Notes: a model not told the origin generated them from the sequence alone. A stretch of 64,000 nucleotides of DNA from Phocaeicola barnesiae DSM 18169 = JCM 13652 (GCF_000374585.1 NZ_KB894643.1:212773-276772), one strand, 5' to 3'; shown: positions 34,840-45,015, counted from the stretch's first letter. Numbers and translations are program-made.

Positions 34840-36333
34840 TCATTGTCTGACAATCTTCTCAAAATCGGCATCGATTCCCGTACCGGAAGCAAAGTCCCAA
34901 AGCGTCAGGCTCCGCAACTGGTAGTAGTAATACCAGTAGTAGAAAAGCTCGTTGATGTGCTTGCGGCGTGCCTCATCCTTCTGAGTCTGAGAGTCGTTCA
35001 GGTCGAGTGTGGAAATCTTTCCGATGAGGAAGGTCTCTACGTTGGTATGGTACCGCTTCCGGGCGATGCGATCGGCCTCATCGGCCAGGTGAAGCTGGGT
35101 CTGCTGGTTGTTGAACTGCTCCACCAGGATAAAGATGTTCTGGTTGAAGTTCATGGATTCCTGACGCAACTTGCTCTCGGTCACTTCGCGGTTGCTCTGC
35201 GCCACCTTCACCTGTCCGCGGCGCTTGCCCCAGTCCAGAATCGGAATCTTGAACCCGACCTCTACCACCTGGTTGTCCTTCAGGCGGCGGTAGGCGCTAT
35301 CAAAGCGGTTGTCCGTACCGGTGAAGCCCACCTGGGCGAAGAGGGTGATTTCGCGCATGTTCCCCTTGGCCTTCGCCACCTCGTAATCGGCCTCCAACTG
35401 GCGGCGACGGATGTTATGGGCAAAGGAGTTGTTGGCCAACGCCTTCTGGAGGACATCGTCGTAGTCGAGCCGTACATCGGGCACCGAATCGGGTACCACC
35501 GGTTCCAGTTCCTCGTCTTCGCTGAGTGCCAAAAAAGAACGGAGGGTAAACATGCTGCTCTTCAGGGAGCTCTCGTTCGAAGTCAGGGTAGAACGGGCAT
35601 CGAGCACATTCAGTTCCAGTTGCAACAAATCGTTCTCGCTGATTTGTCCCATGCGGCGTTTCGCCTTCGCCACTTCGTAAAGTTTCTCGGCATTGGCCAG
35701 GTTCTGACGGGCGATGGCCACATTCTCGCGTGCCAGCAGGAGGTTGAAGAAATGATTGATGGTGGTCATGGTCACCTCTTCGGTCGCACTCAGGAAAGCC
35801 GCCTTCGCCTCGGCATAACGCACCGGTTCGATGCGACGGTTCCACTTGATATTATTCACGCCGAAAATAGGCTGGTTCAAGGTCAGGGCCACCGGAACGG
35901 ACATGAAACGGTTCCCCACCGTTCCGTCCAACTGACGGAGGAAATCGAGCGAGGTATTCAGAGACAAGGTACCTCCCGTAAACCAGATGTTCTGGTCGAT
36001 GGAGAGCTGGCCGTTCATCTGCAGGTAGTTGTTCCGCACGAAGGTGTACGAACCGTCGTCCTGCTGATAGGAATTGTAACTCTTGTTATAGGAAGGCAGG
36101 GTAGCCGCAAAATTCACTTCCGGCAACAGGTCGGCCCGGAAGGTACGGTATTCCCAATAAGCGGTCTTCAACTCGTTCAATGCCACGGCGGCATCCACAC
36201 TCTGTACCCGGGCCAAGGTAATGGCTTCGTCCAGCGAAATGGTGCGTTGCCGCGCCGGAGCATCGGTTGCTCCGGCCGCAAGCACGGTGTTAAGAGAGAG
36301 TAAAGAACAAAGAAATAAAATCGTTCGTTTCAT
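34840..36333 (-). CDS. TolC-family outer-membrane efflux protein
   Basis: 497 residues from the ATG at 36333; the frame opens nine codons earlier. Signal peptide MKRTILFLCSLLSLNTVLAAG, then two outer-membrane efflux repeats with long helical hairpins. Typical are LDEAITLARVQSVDAAVAL at the start and, in the second half, KIPILDWGKRRGQVKVAQ. It should form the outer-membrane exit of the export system: the only such gene in the array. It follows the last permease by 30 bases and precedes the regulator gene by 40. Confidence 0.93.
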   Translation of the reverse strand: MKRTILFLCSLLSLNTVLAAGATDAPARQRTISLDEAITLARVQSVDAAVALNELKTAYWEYRTFRADLLPEVNFAATLPSYNKSYNSYQQDDGSYTFVRNNYLQMNGQLSIDQNIWFTGGTLSLNTSLDFLRQLDGTVGNRFMSVPVALTLNQPIFGVNNIKWNRRIEPVRYAEAKAAFLSATEEVTMTTINHFFNLLLARENVAIARQNLANAEKLYEVAKAKRRMGQISENDLLQLELNVLDARSTLTSNESSLKSSMFTLRSFLALSEDEELEPVVPDSVPDVRLDYDDVLQKALANNSFAHNIRRRQLEADYEVAKAKGNMREITLFAQVGFTGTDNRFDSAYRRLKDNQVVEVGFKIPILDWGKRRGQVKVAQSNREVTESKLRQESMNFNQNIFILVEQFNNQQTQLHLADEADRIARKRYHTNVETFLIGKISTLDLNDSQTQKDEARRKHINELFYYWYYYYQLRSLTLWDFASGTGIDADFEKIVRQ

Positions 36334-36363
36334 ATTTCCAGGGATAATAGGGTTCAACAAAAA

Positions 36364-37617
36364 TCATTCATCGTGCAAGGCTTCGGCGGGCTGCACCTGC
36401 ATGGCACGGCGGGCGGGGTACCAGATGCCCAGGACAATCATCAGGGCCATGAGCAGGAGCACCACCCCGAAACAGCCACCGAAACGGGCCGCCGAGACAT
36501 CGACCAGTGTATGTACCGTCAGGTCGGCCCATTGGATATTCAGGGCAATCAGCAGCGTCGGTATCACCGCCATCAACAGGAGAACAAGTCCTTCGAGCAA
36601 GAAATACCGCATCACCTGCCTCCGGCTGCTTCCCAAGGCCATGCGGAGAGCCACCTCGCACCGACGTTTGCGGGTGCGATACCAGAAGGTGGCGAACACA
36701 CACAGGAAGACATTGAACAGAAAGAATGCGGCTACAGTATAGACCGTATTGAGGTAATTCACCGTGCCTTTCTGAATGTCATAAGCCTCTTTCATATCTC
36801 CATACAAGCGGATGTTGTCCAGGTAGAAGATGCCCCGGTCGAACACCGGCTGCATGTCACGCCGGAAACGTTCGGCAAAACCGGCCACCTGATCGGGCGA
36901 AACCCGTAGTGCCACGTGTTGCCAGAACAAGGCCTTGTCGGCAGGCAGGTAGATGAAAGGCTCGTAGCGCTCATAGTCGCCCAGCTTGTGGCGAGGCAGG
37001 ACGGCCGATACCCGATAGTTGGTCACCGGATGCTTCGTGTTCAGCCAATAGGGATTGAAACAGGTCCTGCCCACGGCATCGGCCGCATGAGGCAACTGGA
37101 ACAGAGAATCCACCAAGTCTACACTCATCAGTGTGGGGACGGGATTCTCGGCCGACGACCAATGTTCCTCGTCCAACTGCCCGGCCAACGGATTCAGGCG
37201 GAACACCTTGAAGTAGGAAGAGGTCACGTATCTGATGTAACAATTTACCACATGCGTAGAATCGGTATGCGGCGCATATCCTTCGGACATCACCTCATCC
37301 GTATAAGGAACACTCCCGTAATAGGCGCAAACTTCTTCCACGCCGGGATAATCCTTTATCAGGTTATACAGGTAAGTGAAATCTTCTCCTGCCCGCCGGT
37401 TGTCGGCATCGTTGATAAAATCCATCGGTTTGGTACCCATCGTCAGGTCGAACACACACGAGGTATCATATCCCTTGGGTTGCCAGGCTGCCCCTTCGTA
37501 ATTGTACACCACATCGACCCCATACCACAACAATACGGTTACGATACACAATTCAGTCCAAAGCCAGGCGTTGGTACGCCGCTGGTTCCATATCTGATTG
37601 AAAATCTGTTTCCACAT
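36364..37617 (-). CDS. ABC permease, MacB/FtsX type, class B (pair 5)
   Basis: 417 residues: N-terminal membrane segment (WLWTELCIVTVLLWYGVDV), a periplasmic region of about 230 residues, then three membrane segments of the FtsX domain. Class B features: start of the form QIWNQRRTNAW, coupling-helix region RTRKRRCEVALRMALGSS, and C-terminus ARRAMQVQPAEALHDE. It begins three bases after its class A partner. The last ~90 bases are nearly identical to those of the class B gene of pair 4. No ATPase domain is fused; it should use the ATPase encoded at 44.3-45.0 kb. Confidence 0.9.
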   Translation of the reverse strand: MWKQIFNQIWNQRRTNAWLWTELCIVTVLLWYGVDVVYNYEGAAWQPKGYDTSCVFDLTMGTKPMDFINDADNRRAGEDFTYLYNLIKDYPGVEEVCAYYGSVPYTDEVMSEGYAPHTDSTHVVNCYIRYVTSSYFKVFRLNPLAGQLDEEHWSSAENPVPTLMSVDLVDSLFQLPHAADAVGRTCFNPYWLNTKHPVTNYRVSAVLPRHKLGDYERYEPFIYLPADKALFWQHVALRVSPDQVAGFAERFRRDMQPVFDRGIFYLDNIRLYGDMKEAYDIQKGTVNYLNTVYTVAAFFLFNVFLCVFATFWYRTRKRRCEVALRMALGSSRRQVMRYFLLEGLVLLLMAVIPTLLIALNIQWADLTVHTLVDVSAARFGGCFGVVLLLMALMIVLGIWYPARRAMQVQPAEALHDE

Positions 37618-37620
37618 AGC

Positions 37621-38970
37621 TTATTCTCCTCCTGTCAATGTATATGAGATACTCCGGTGTACGGCTATCCAGGCGGGCAACAATACGGACAAGGCATTGA
37701 ACACCAGACAGGCCGCCAGTACCGTCAAGAACAACGTCGGACGTAACAACAGGTCGCTACCCAACACGATACCTTCCAGTTCCACACCACCAGTACCGAA
37801 CAACCACGTACCGCCTGCCACTACCAACACACACGACAACGCATAACCCAGTACACCGCCCATCAAGGTGGTACACAGGCTCTCGGCAAACAACCGTCCG
37901 ATGATGTCGGCATTGGAGGCCCCATACGCCTTGCGGATGGCTATCTCGCCCAACCGGCTCTGCATCTGGGCATGGACCAGTCCTGATATGCCTACGGCGG
38001 GCACTACCAGCAGAATCACCAGCAACAATCCATAAACCAGCCCCGCATGGATGCTTCCATCGCGGAAGAAGGTGTACTCCGTATGCGTATACAGACGCGG
38101 ATCCTGAAGGATATACTCCAACCCCTGTTTGTTGAGCTGTTCCATCCGGCGGTTCACCTCGGCACGTACTTCATCCGGTGACGCATCTGACGACAAGTGA
38201 AGGACGGTATAGTGAAATCCTATCAAACCGCCGGTGCTGGTAGAAGGGTCCATATTTTCTTCGTAGATCAACGTAAACGGTTCCCATACATCGGCGTAGG
38301 CCGTCTGGAATATGGAGCTGACATTACGTACCACACCTACGACACGGACCTCCTGGAAATCCAGCAGGAATTGCTTGCCTACCGCCTCGGCGGTTCCTCC
38401 GAACAACTCTCCTGCCAGTTTTTCACTGATGACGACGAACCGGCGTACCACACCGTCATCGCGGTTGCGGACGCTCCGCCATTCGTCATCGGCCTTCTCG
38501 AGAGCGGCCCGCCCGGCATCGTACTCAGCCTGGGTGAACGGACGTCCCGCCAGAAAATCGTAACGGAAAAATTCAAACCAGTTGGCCGCTACGGGACGAA
38601 TCAATACCGAATGACGGTCGGACGAGGCAGGCAAGGCACACACCGCCTTGCGGAGTCCTCCGTGGAAGGTCAGTTCATCCACCCCCGGCAGGTCATCAAA
38701 GAAAGCATGGAAAGCCGTCGGTCCCAATCCCCGATACCCCCACATGTTGGTACCGTCGGGACGCATACACTGGGTACCGTAATTATAAAGCACCCGGCTA
38801 CGACGTGTTTCCGGCGCTACATCGGCCGTACGGAAATCGTAAACCATTACCACCACCATCACAAAGGCCATGGTAACCGCCGTTCCTACTACACACACCG
38901 CCGTATAGAAACGGTGCTGGTTCAGCTGGTTCAAGAGTAACCGTAAGTTATGTCCAAAAGAATACTTCAT
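37621..38970 (-). CDS. ABC permease, MacB/FtsX type, class A (pair 5)
   Basis: 449 residues, the longest of the ten. First membrane segment VCVVGTAVTMAFVMVVVMVY, a MacB-type periplasmic domain, then three FtsX segments. The coupling region is QSRLGEIAIRKAYGASN, close to the class A pattern. The C-terminus (HRSISYTLTGGE) departs from pairs 3 and 4, so this is the most diverged class A member. It follows the class B gene of pair 4 by 32 bases and is almost contiguous with its own partner. Confidence 0.9.
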   Translation of the reverse strand: MKYSFGHNLRLLLNQLNQHRFYTAVCVVGTAVTMAFVMVVVMVYDFRTADVAPETRRSRVLYNYGTQCMRPDGTNMWGYRGLGPTAFHAFFDDLPGVDELTFHGGLRKAVCALPASSDRHSVLIRPVAANWFEFFRYDFLAGRPFTQAEYDAGRAALEKADDEWRSVRNRDDGVVRRFVVISEKLAGELFGGTAEAVGKQFLLDFQEVRVVGVVRNVSSIFQTAYADVWEPFTLIYEENMDPSTSTGGLIGFHYTVLHLSSDASPDEVRAEVNRRMEQLNKQGLEYILQDPRLYTHTEYTFFRDGSIHAGLVYGLLLVILLVVPAVGISGLVHAQMQSRLGEIAIRKAYGASNADIIGRLFAESLCTTLMGGVLGYALSCVLVVAGGTWLFGTGGVELEGIVLGSDLLLRPTLFLTVLAACLVFNALSVLLPAWIAVHRSISYTLTGGE

Positions 38971-39002
38971 ACCCGAGTCATTTTAAAGATTCCACATTCC
39001 TA

Positions 39003-40301
39003 TCATTCATCGTGCAAGGCTTCGGCGGGCTGCACCTTCATGGCGCGGCGGGCGGGGTACCAGATGCCCAGAACAATCATCAGGGCCATGAGTACTGCCG
39101 TCACCGACAGAGCTATACAGAAGCGAAGCGTATCGAAAGGCAGGCACGAGACATCCACCAAGTCGGCGATACCGATATTCAACGCAATGAGCGAAGCGGG
39201 TATCATCGCCACGACGAACAGGAGCAACCCTTCGGCTATCAGGCGAATGAACACGCCCTGACGGGTACTCCCCAACGCCATGCGGAGGGCGACTTCCTGA
39301 CGGCGGTGCTGCGTGCGGAACCAGAAAGTGCCGACAACGCCCAGGAAGATATTCAGCAGCAGAAAACCCAGGATGCAAAGCTGGGTCTTGACTTCGTTCA
39401 CATCTTCCAGTTCTTCAATCGTACGCAACTGATGGAAAGGCAATACATTTAAAATATACACATTGCCTATGCGGTAAAGCCGGTCGGCATCATTCATCAG
39501 TCCTTCAACGAAATCATGGTCGGCTTCCGGCTTTACGCGCACGCTCAATTGCAAATACGCCGGATTCTCGAATTCAATCATGACCTCGCGCGAAAGGTCG
39601 GTAGCGATGAAAGGCCCTCCCCACTGGTCGGAAGTCTGGAAATGGCTCCAGCGCATAGGTTCGGCGATACCGGCTACCCGCCTCCGGAAATCATTATCGG
39701 GTTCCCCCAAAGGTAACTGACGTCCCAATAACGGAGTGGCGTCGGGCAGATGGAGTTCCTCGTAATCGGCCGCTACATTACGTGAGAGGATGAGGGTACC
39801 CGAATTCAAGACAGAAGCCAGCGAATCGGGACTCGTGGTATAGACCGTCTGTCCGTCCGCCCCCTGTACGGCTACGCCCTGTATGCGGAACAGCCGCATG
39901 AAGTCGGGTTGCACCCAACGATGCATGGCATGGACAGGTACCGTGTCTACACACACCGTAAGACCATTACTACCGTCTCCATAAGGAATACTGTTCTGAG
40001 AGATGGCTACTTCCTCTACACCGGGACGATGACGCAGGCGTTCGGCTATCTCCAGCATATCATCCATATCGTTTTCCGGTGTACGGCCGGCTTCATAAAG
40101 AGCCGAGTTAGGCGTCAGCCGATTCAACATCAGGCAATAGCAATGATTTGTATCGAAGCCCATCGGTGCAAAATAGACACGTGCCGTTACACAACACCAG
40201 TCTACGATGTACCACAATACCACAAAGACTACCAGCAACTCCAGCGCCAGGAAAAAGTTGCTTCGCCATTCATTTCTTAATTGTCGGAATATCGTTCTCA
40301 T
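39003..40301 (-). CDS. ABC permease, MacB/FtsX type, class B (pair 4)
   Basis: 432 residues from the ATG at 40301 (MRTIFRQLRNEWRSNFF); the frame opens 13 codons earlier but class B relatives start here. First segment FLALELLVVFVVLWYIVDW, periplasmic domain, then an FtsX domain with RTQHRRQEVALRMALGST and the class B end ARRAMKVQPAEALHDE. It lies 54 bases after its class A partner, the largest gap inside a pair. Its 3' end is nearly identical to that of the pair 5 class B gene. Confidence 0.9.
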   Translation of the reverse strand: MRTIFRQLRNEWRSNFFLALELLVVFVVLWYIVDWCCVTARVYFAPMGFDTNHCYCLMLNRLTPNSALYEAGRTPENDMDDMLEIAERLRHRPGVEEVAISQNSIPYGDGSNGLTVCVDTVPVHAMHRWVQPDFMRLFRIQGVAVQGADGQTVYTTSPDSLASVLNSGTLILSRNVAADYEELHLPDATPLLGRQLPLGEPDNDFRRRVAGIAEPMRWSHFQTSDQWGGPFIATDLSREVMIEFENPAYLQLSVRVKPEADHDFVEGLMNDADRLYRIGNVYILNVLPFHQLRTIEELEDVNEVKTQLCILGFLLLNIFLGVVGTFWFRTQHRRQEVALRMALGSTRQGVFIRLIAEGLLLFVVAMIPASLIALNIGIADLVDVSCLPFDTLRFCIALSVTAVLMALMIVLGIWYPARRAMKVQPAEALHDE

Positions 40302-40355
40302 AAAGTGTCTTATTCTCTGTTTTTCACAAATTATCCGCAAGTGCCCGTTACTTGC

Positions 40356-41639
40356 TTACATTTTTCCGTTTATCGCTTCTACGATGTTCATCCGCGAAGC
40401 CCTCCAGGCCGGAATTCCCGCACTGAGCAGGTTCATCAGCAGGCAGAAGGCAAAGGCTACCAGAAATATCCACGGGCTCAGCAAGGCACCTGCCGTCAAG
40501 GTAGTCTCTCCGGAATAATAGGCATTGATGGAGTTACCGAACAGGAAACCGTTCAATACGAACGTGACCGCATAACTCAACAACAATCCCAGCAAACCCG
40601 CCAGACAAGTCAACATCAGATTCTCGACGAACACCTGTCGTAACAATTCGTTGGCCGTAGCTCCAAAAGCTTTCCGCACCCCGATTTCCGCCATCCGCCG
40701 ACGCATCCGCGAGAGCGTCATGCTGCTCAGGTTGATGGCGGGCACGATGAGGAGAACCAGAATGACGACGAGATAACGGAGAACAACTCCCTGCACATCG
40801 GGAACCTGCGACCACGAACGGTAAAGGTGGGTGAATTGGGTATCCGGTTGGCCCCGGTAAAACACTTCCACACCATCTTGCATATCGTTGTATTTTTGTC
40901 TCAAACGTTCACATTCCTCACGGATAGCCGGGAAATCATCGGCACTACGGGCCAGGATAACGGCCCGCATCTGCCCCATCAGGTTGTACCCCCATGTACT
41001 GGCCTCTGCATCGCCTGCCGTGTAAGGTATCCACACCTGGGCGTAGGCATCCGTAGCCAGCATGGAGACATCGGCCACCACGCCGCACACCTGGAAATCC
41101 ACGTGGTTCAGCTCCAAGTGTTGCCCCGTCACATCCGTACGTCCGAACAGCCGGCGGGCTACAGAAGCGGCGATGACGGCCCGTGGCAATCCGCTCTGTA
41201 CATCGGCTCCGGTAAAAGGTTTCCCGTCGAGGAAACGGAATCGGAATATGTGCCAGAAAGCCTCATCGGTTTCTACTTTATCGATAGTCATCTTGGCTCC
41301 GGCTGGTAACGAAGCCCGCACCTTACCGGGTTGTGACACCAAGGTAACGGCCTCGGCGGTAGTCAATGCCTTGAAGCACTCGCGCCCTGTCTGTACCGAC
41401 ATGCGTGAATTGGCAGAGCTTCCGCTGGTATCGCCCTTGGCCCGGTAGGACATGTTGGGCACATAAAGCGAACGGCTACGGTTCACTTCCGGTTCGCAAT
41501 CGGCGATACGTGCCCGCAAGGTAATGACAATGACCATAATCATACAGATGGACAAGGCCGTACCCAGTACGGAAATCCAGCTGATGACGGGATTCTCACG
41601 CAGGTGCCAGAGGGCTTGTTTGAAATATTGTGTAAACAT
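40356..41639 (-). CDS. ABC permease, MacB/FtsX type, class A (pair 4)
   Basis: 427 residues. Start MFTQYFKQALWHLRENPVIS, first segment SVLGTALSICMIMVIVIT, then the periplasmic domain. The FtsX domain has RMRRRMAEIGVRKAFGATA and ends RASRMNIVEAINGKM. Closest in the array to the class A gene of pair 3: same N-terminal layout and the same MNIVEA end. It follows the pair 3 class B gene by 21 bases. Confidence 0.9.
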   Translation of the reverse strand: MFTQYFKQALWHLRENPVISWISVLGTALSICMIMVIVITLRARIADCEPEVNRSRSLYVPNMSYRAKGDTSGSSANSRMSVQTGRECFKALTTAEAVTLVSQPGKVRASLPAGAKMTIDKVETDEAFWHIFRFRFLDGKPFTGADVQSGLPRAVIAASVARRLFGRTDVTGQHLELNHVDFQVCGVVADVSMLATDAYAQVWIPYTAGDAEASTWGYNLMGQMRAVILARSADDFPAIREECERLRQKYNDMQDGVEVFYRGQPDTQFTHLYRSWSQVPDVQGVVLRYLVVILVLLIVPAINLSSMTLSRMRRRMAEIGVRKAFGATANELLRQVFVENLMLTCLAGLLGLLLSYAVTFVLNGFLFGNSINAYYSGETTLTAGALLSPWIFLVAFAFCLLMNLLSAGIPAWRASRMNIVEAINGKM

Positions 41640-41660
41640 ACTGTTCTTTTTTCGGTTAAA

Positions 41661-42926
41661 TCATTCATCGTGCAAGGCTTCGGCGGGCTGCACCTTCATG
41701 GCGCGGCGGGCGGGAATACCAATACCGATGCCTATCATCAGGGCTATCAGGACAAACGTGGCGGAAGCACAAAGCAACAGGCGGTTCCATTCCAGCGTCG
41801 TTCCGTTATGCCAGGCATTCAATTCATTCTGAGCAAGTACGATGTCGATAATGATGGCTGGTACCGTCACAAGGATGAGAAGGAACAAGCCTTCGGCCAT
41901 GAGCCGGCGGAAAACATCGCCATTGGTAGCTCCCAGTGCCTTATGCAAGGCTATTTCGGAATGCCGTTGCTGGGTACGGAACCAGAAGGTGCCCAGCAGG
42001 CCCAGGAAGATGTTGAGCAGGAGGAAGCCCATGCCTACGATGTAGTTACGCAATTCGTTGGCGTAGGATTGCTGGTAATTCCGGCGGATATCCACAAAAC
42101 TACGTATATCGCTGATGTAGAGGTTTCCTACCCGGAACTGTTTTTCACTATCAGCCTTCAGATTCTCAATGAAATTCTTGTCATGTTCGGCACGGACACG
42201 GACACAAAGTTCGTTGTCCGCATTGATCCATCCTTCGCCTATCAAATTCAAGTTATACAACATCGAGTAGCAGAAACGTCCCTGCTCGTAATCGCTATAA
42301 CGGACATTCTGCAAGGCAGCTCCCAAACGGTATTCCGTACTATCATCGGGACTACTCCAATTGAAACGGAATGCCTTTTTACCCACCAGCGAAGTCATGG
42401 ATATCTGATAGTGATGATATAGGTTGTCCGATGCCAGAAAATCACCCCGTTCCAAAAGTTCCGCCAATTGCTCGGACGTTTCTCCCCGGGTTCCCTTGTA
42501 TTGGAATACACGGCAAAAGTCAGGAGTTGCCAAACGGCGAATAGTCCAGCCAGGAGCATGAAGGGTATCATACATCACATCCAGTCCCGAATTGCTGCCG
42601 TTGTAAGGATAGGAGTTCTGAGAAAGACTGACCGCCTCCACTTCCGGACGATGGCGCAGACGCTCCACCAATTCACGTACCTCATCACTTTGCTTGTGCG
42701 TATCGCTATAAGGTGTGAAATCGGGACTCTTATCGGTAAGTACCCCCATTTCTATCAGGTAACAATGCTCGGTATTGAATCCGCGCGGTTCCATATATGT
42801 CGCAATGCGGCTATAAAGCAGGTCGATGATGTACCACATCACCACACTCACTACCAGCAACTCAAGCGCCAACCACAGGTTACTATGCCACTCATTGCGT
42901 ATTTGTGTAAATAATTTCTTTTCCAT
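41661..42926 (-). CDS. ABC permease, MacB/FtsX type, class B (pair 3)
   Basis: 421 residues. Start MEKKLFTQIRNEWHSNLWL, first segment ALELLVVSVVMWYIIDL, periplasmic domain, then an FtsX domain with RTQQRHSEIALHKALGATN and the end ARRAMKVQPAEALHDE. The stop-proximal ~55 bases match the pair 4 and pair 5 class B genes almost exactly. It follows its class A partner by 35 bases. Confidence 0.9.
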   Translation of the reverse strand: MEKKLFTQIRNEWHSNLWLALELLVVSVVMWYIIDLLYSRIATYMEPRGFNTEHCYLIEMGVLTDKSPDFTPYSDTHKQSDEVRELVERLRHRPEVEAVSLSQNSYPYNGSNSGLDVMYDTLHAPGWTIRRLATPDFCRVFQYKGTRGETSEQLAELLERGDFLASDNLYHHYQISMTSLVGKKAFRFNWSSPDDSTEYRLGAALQNVRYSDYEQGRFCYSMLYNLNLIGEGWINADNELCVRVRAEHDKNFIENLKADSEKQFRVGNLYISDIRSFVDIRRNYQQSYANELRNYIVGMGFLLLNIFLGLLGTFWFRTQQRHSEIALHKALGATNGDVFRRLMAEGLFLLILVTVPAIIIDIVLAQNELNAWHNGTTLEWNRLLLCASATFVLIALMIGIGIGIPARRAMKVQPAEALHDE

Positions 42927-42961
42927 ATTCGATATTTTAGTCGACTCTCTATTCTATTCAT

Positions 42962-44254
42962 TTAATGATTCTTTCCTCCTATCGCTTCTACAATATTCAT
43001 CCTTGACGCACGCCAGGCAGGAATACCGGTACTCAGCAGATTCAGAATAAAGCAAAAAAGCAAAGCCCAACCGAAGGTAGAAGCATGTATCAGAATGGAC
43101 GCATCCACGGTCGGAGGATTGAGAGTCATGCTATATTGCTGGGCAAAAATCAATTCATTGCCCCAATAAGCGAAAAGGAAACTCATCAGCAAGCCCAAAA
43201 TACCGGCCAGCAAGGTAATGACCAGATTTTCCCCCAATATCTGTCCCAGAAGCTCCATACGGGTACATCCGAAAGCACGGCGTACTCCGATTTCACTGAT
43301 GCGCCGACGCAAACGGCTCTGGGTCATGCTACTCAGATTGATGGCCGGAACAATAAGCAGGATAAGAAAAATGATGAAGCGGTTACGGCGTTCAACTTTT
43401 ACATCGGGCTCCCAATTGGCACCGGTGGCAAGTACATTCTTTTCCTGGTCGTAAGGCCGGTTACGGTTGATGAATTTCCACCCGTCCTCACCTATCAGCT
43501 TGTTGTATTCGTCCAACCGACGGTTCGCCTCCTCGCGGATGGCCGGGAAATCACTACGGTCACGTGCCAACATGGTACAACTGACAAATCCCATCAAATC
43601 CTCGTTCCAGGTATTGTTTATCTGGTCGGTCGATGTATAGGGAATCCATACTTGACCATAAGCGGTCTCGGCTAACGTAGAGACATCTTTCACCACCCCG
43701 CACACCCGATAAGGCGCATGAGCCAACAGGAACTCCTTTCCTGTTACTTGGGTAGTCTTGAACAAGTGCCGTGCCACACTTTCGGTGATGACCGCTACAG
43801 GCTGGCCGGCATCGAAGGTAGCCTGATCATAAGGTTTTCCATCGATAAAGACAAAATCGAAGACCGTCCAGAACTGATTATCGGTCTCTCGTACATCCAC
43901 CGAAATGGCAGGTTGTCCCGGTAAGCTGACCGGACGGGATTTTGAAAATACAGAATAAATGGTTACCGCTTCGGGAGTGGTCATTTTACCATAGACTTCA
44001 CGGGCGGTCCGTACACTCAGCGGACCGTTACTGGTACTCTCTCCCCAAGCCTCATTCGTAATACTTCCCCACTTCACATGCAGGAAGCGGTCACGGTTGC
44101 TCTCGGGTGAGAAAGGAGCTACCTTCACCTGCTGCATCATCACCACCAGCATGATGAGGAAAATGGAAAGTGCCGTACCCGCTACCGTCACCGCACTGAT
44201 GAGGGGTTGTTGGCGGAGTTGCGCCCATGCCTGTTGAAAATATTGTCTGATCAT
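42962..44254 (-). CDS. ABC permease, MacB/FtsX type, class A (pair 3)
   Basis: 430 residues from the ATG at 44254 (MIRQYFQQAWAQLRQQPLIS); alternative ATGs lie one and four codons upstream. First segment VAGTALSIFLIMLVVMMQQ, periplasmic domain, then an FtsX domain with RLRRRISEIGVRRAFGCTR and the end RASRMNIVEAIGGKNH. First permease after the ATPase gene, 31 bases behind it, and so the first permease of the part driven by the second sigma-54 promoter. Confidence 0.9.
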   Translation of the reverse strand: MIRQYFQQAWAQLRQQPLISAVTVAGTALSIFLIMLVVMMQQVKVAPFSPESNRDRFLHVKWGSITNEAWGESTSNGPLSVRTAREVYGKMTTPEAVTIYSVFSKSRPVSLPGQPAISVDVRETDNQFWTVFDFVFIDGKPYDQATFDAGQPVAVITESVARHLFKTTQVTGKEFLLAHAPYRVCGVVKDVSTLAETAYGQVWIPYTSTDQINNTWNEDLMGFVSCTMLARDRSDFPAIREEANRRLDEYNKLIGEDGWKFINRNRPYDQEKNVLATGANWEPDVKVERRNRFIIFLILLIVPAINLSSMTQSRLRRRISEIGVRRAFGCTRMELLGQILGENLVITLLAGILGLLMSFLFAYWGNELIFAQQYSMTLNPPTVDASILIHASTFGWALLFCFILNLLSTGIPAWRASRMNIVEAIGGKNH

Positions 44255-44285
44255 CATTCGTGTCATGTTTTATTCAGTTCACATA

Positions 44286-44957
44286 TTATCCCACCTGACG
44301 TCCGTCGAAGAAACGTACCGTACGCGAAGTCTGTCGGGCCTGTTCTTCGTTGTGAGTTACCATCACGATGGTGCGTCCGTCTTCCTGATTGAGCTGATGC
44401 AACAACTCCATGACTTCGGCACCCATCTTGGAATCCAAGTTACCGGTCGGTTCGTCGGCCAGAATGATTTCCGGATTTCCAATGATGGCACGGGCGATGG
44501 CTACACGCTGGCACTGACCACCGGAGAGCTGGGTCGGCATGTGACGCATACGATGGCTCAATCCTACTTTCTTCAGCACTTCTTCGGCCAGGTGACGGCG
44601 TTCCTTCGCCGATACATTCCGGTACAGGAGCGGAAGTTCCACATTGTCTATCACATTCAAGGAATTAATCAAGTGGAACGACTGGAAGACAAATCCCAGG
44701 TTCTTGTTACGGAAGGCAGCCAGTTCCTTGTCCTTCATGCCTTCTACCAGCGTTCCGGCTATCCGGATGGTTCCACTTGTCGGCGCGTCCAGTAATCCCA
44801 TGATGTTCAGCAAGGTTGATTTTCCACATCCGGAAGGCCCCATGATACTGAGGAATTCCCCCTTTTCCACATTCAGGTTCACGTTCTCCAGTGCCTGAGT
44901 CTCTATTTCATTGGTACGGTAAATCTTGTTGATTCCAGTCAATTCAATCATATTCAT
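44286..44957 (-). CDS. ABC transporter ATP-binding protein (MacB/LolD type)
   Basis: The only ATPase of the array, 223 residues. Walker A GPSGCGKST (40-48), Q-loop glutamine 92 (FVFQSFHL), signature LSGGQCQRVA (144-153), Walker B IILADEPTG (164-172) and H-loop H202. It belongs to the MacB/LolD/FtsE group that energises FtsX-type permeases from the cytoplasm. An ATG two codons downstream is an equally good start. It lies 158 bases after the class B gene of pair 2; this gap holds the second sigma-54 promoter and palindrome. It must serve all five permease pairs unless others are encoded elsewhere. Confidence 0.95.
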   Translation of the reverse strand: MNMIELTGINKIYRTNEIETQALENVNLNVEKGEFLSIMGPSGCGKSTLLNIMGLLDAPTSGTIRIAGTLVEGMKDKELAAFRNKNLGFVFQSFHLINSLNVIDNVELPLLYRNVSAKERRHLAEEVLKKVGLSHRMRHMPTQLSGGQCQRVAIARAIIGNPEIILADEPTGNLDSKMGAEVMELLHQLNQEDGRTIVMVTHNEEQARQTSRTVRFFDGRQVG

Positions 44958-45015
44958 AGTCTAATCGTTATTAAGTGATACAAATTCTTGTTTTTCTATT
45001 TTCAATATCTGATAG

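Noticed and set aside
33633-34850. 405-codon open frame on the plus strand
   Set aside because: Antisense to the NtrC-type regulator gene, whose motifs are complete.
34843-36303. 486-codon open frame on the plus strand
   Set aside because: Antisense to the TolC-type gene; no recognisable domain, no promoter, and the other strand codes for a full outer-membrane efflux protein.
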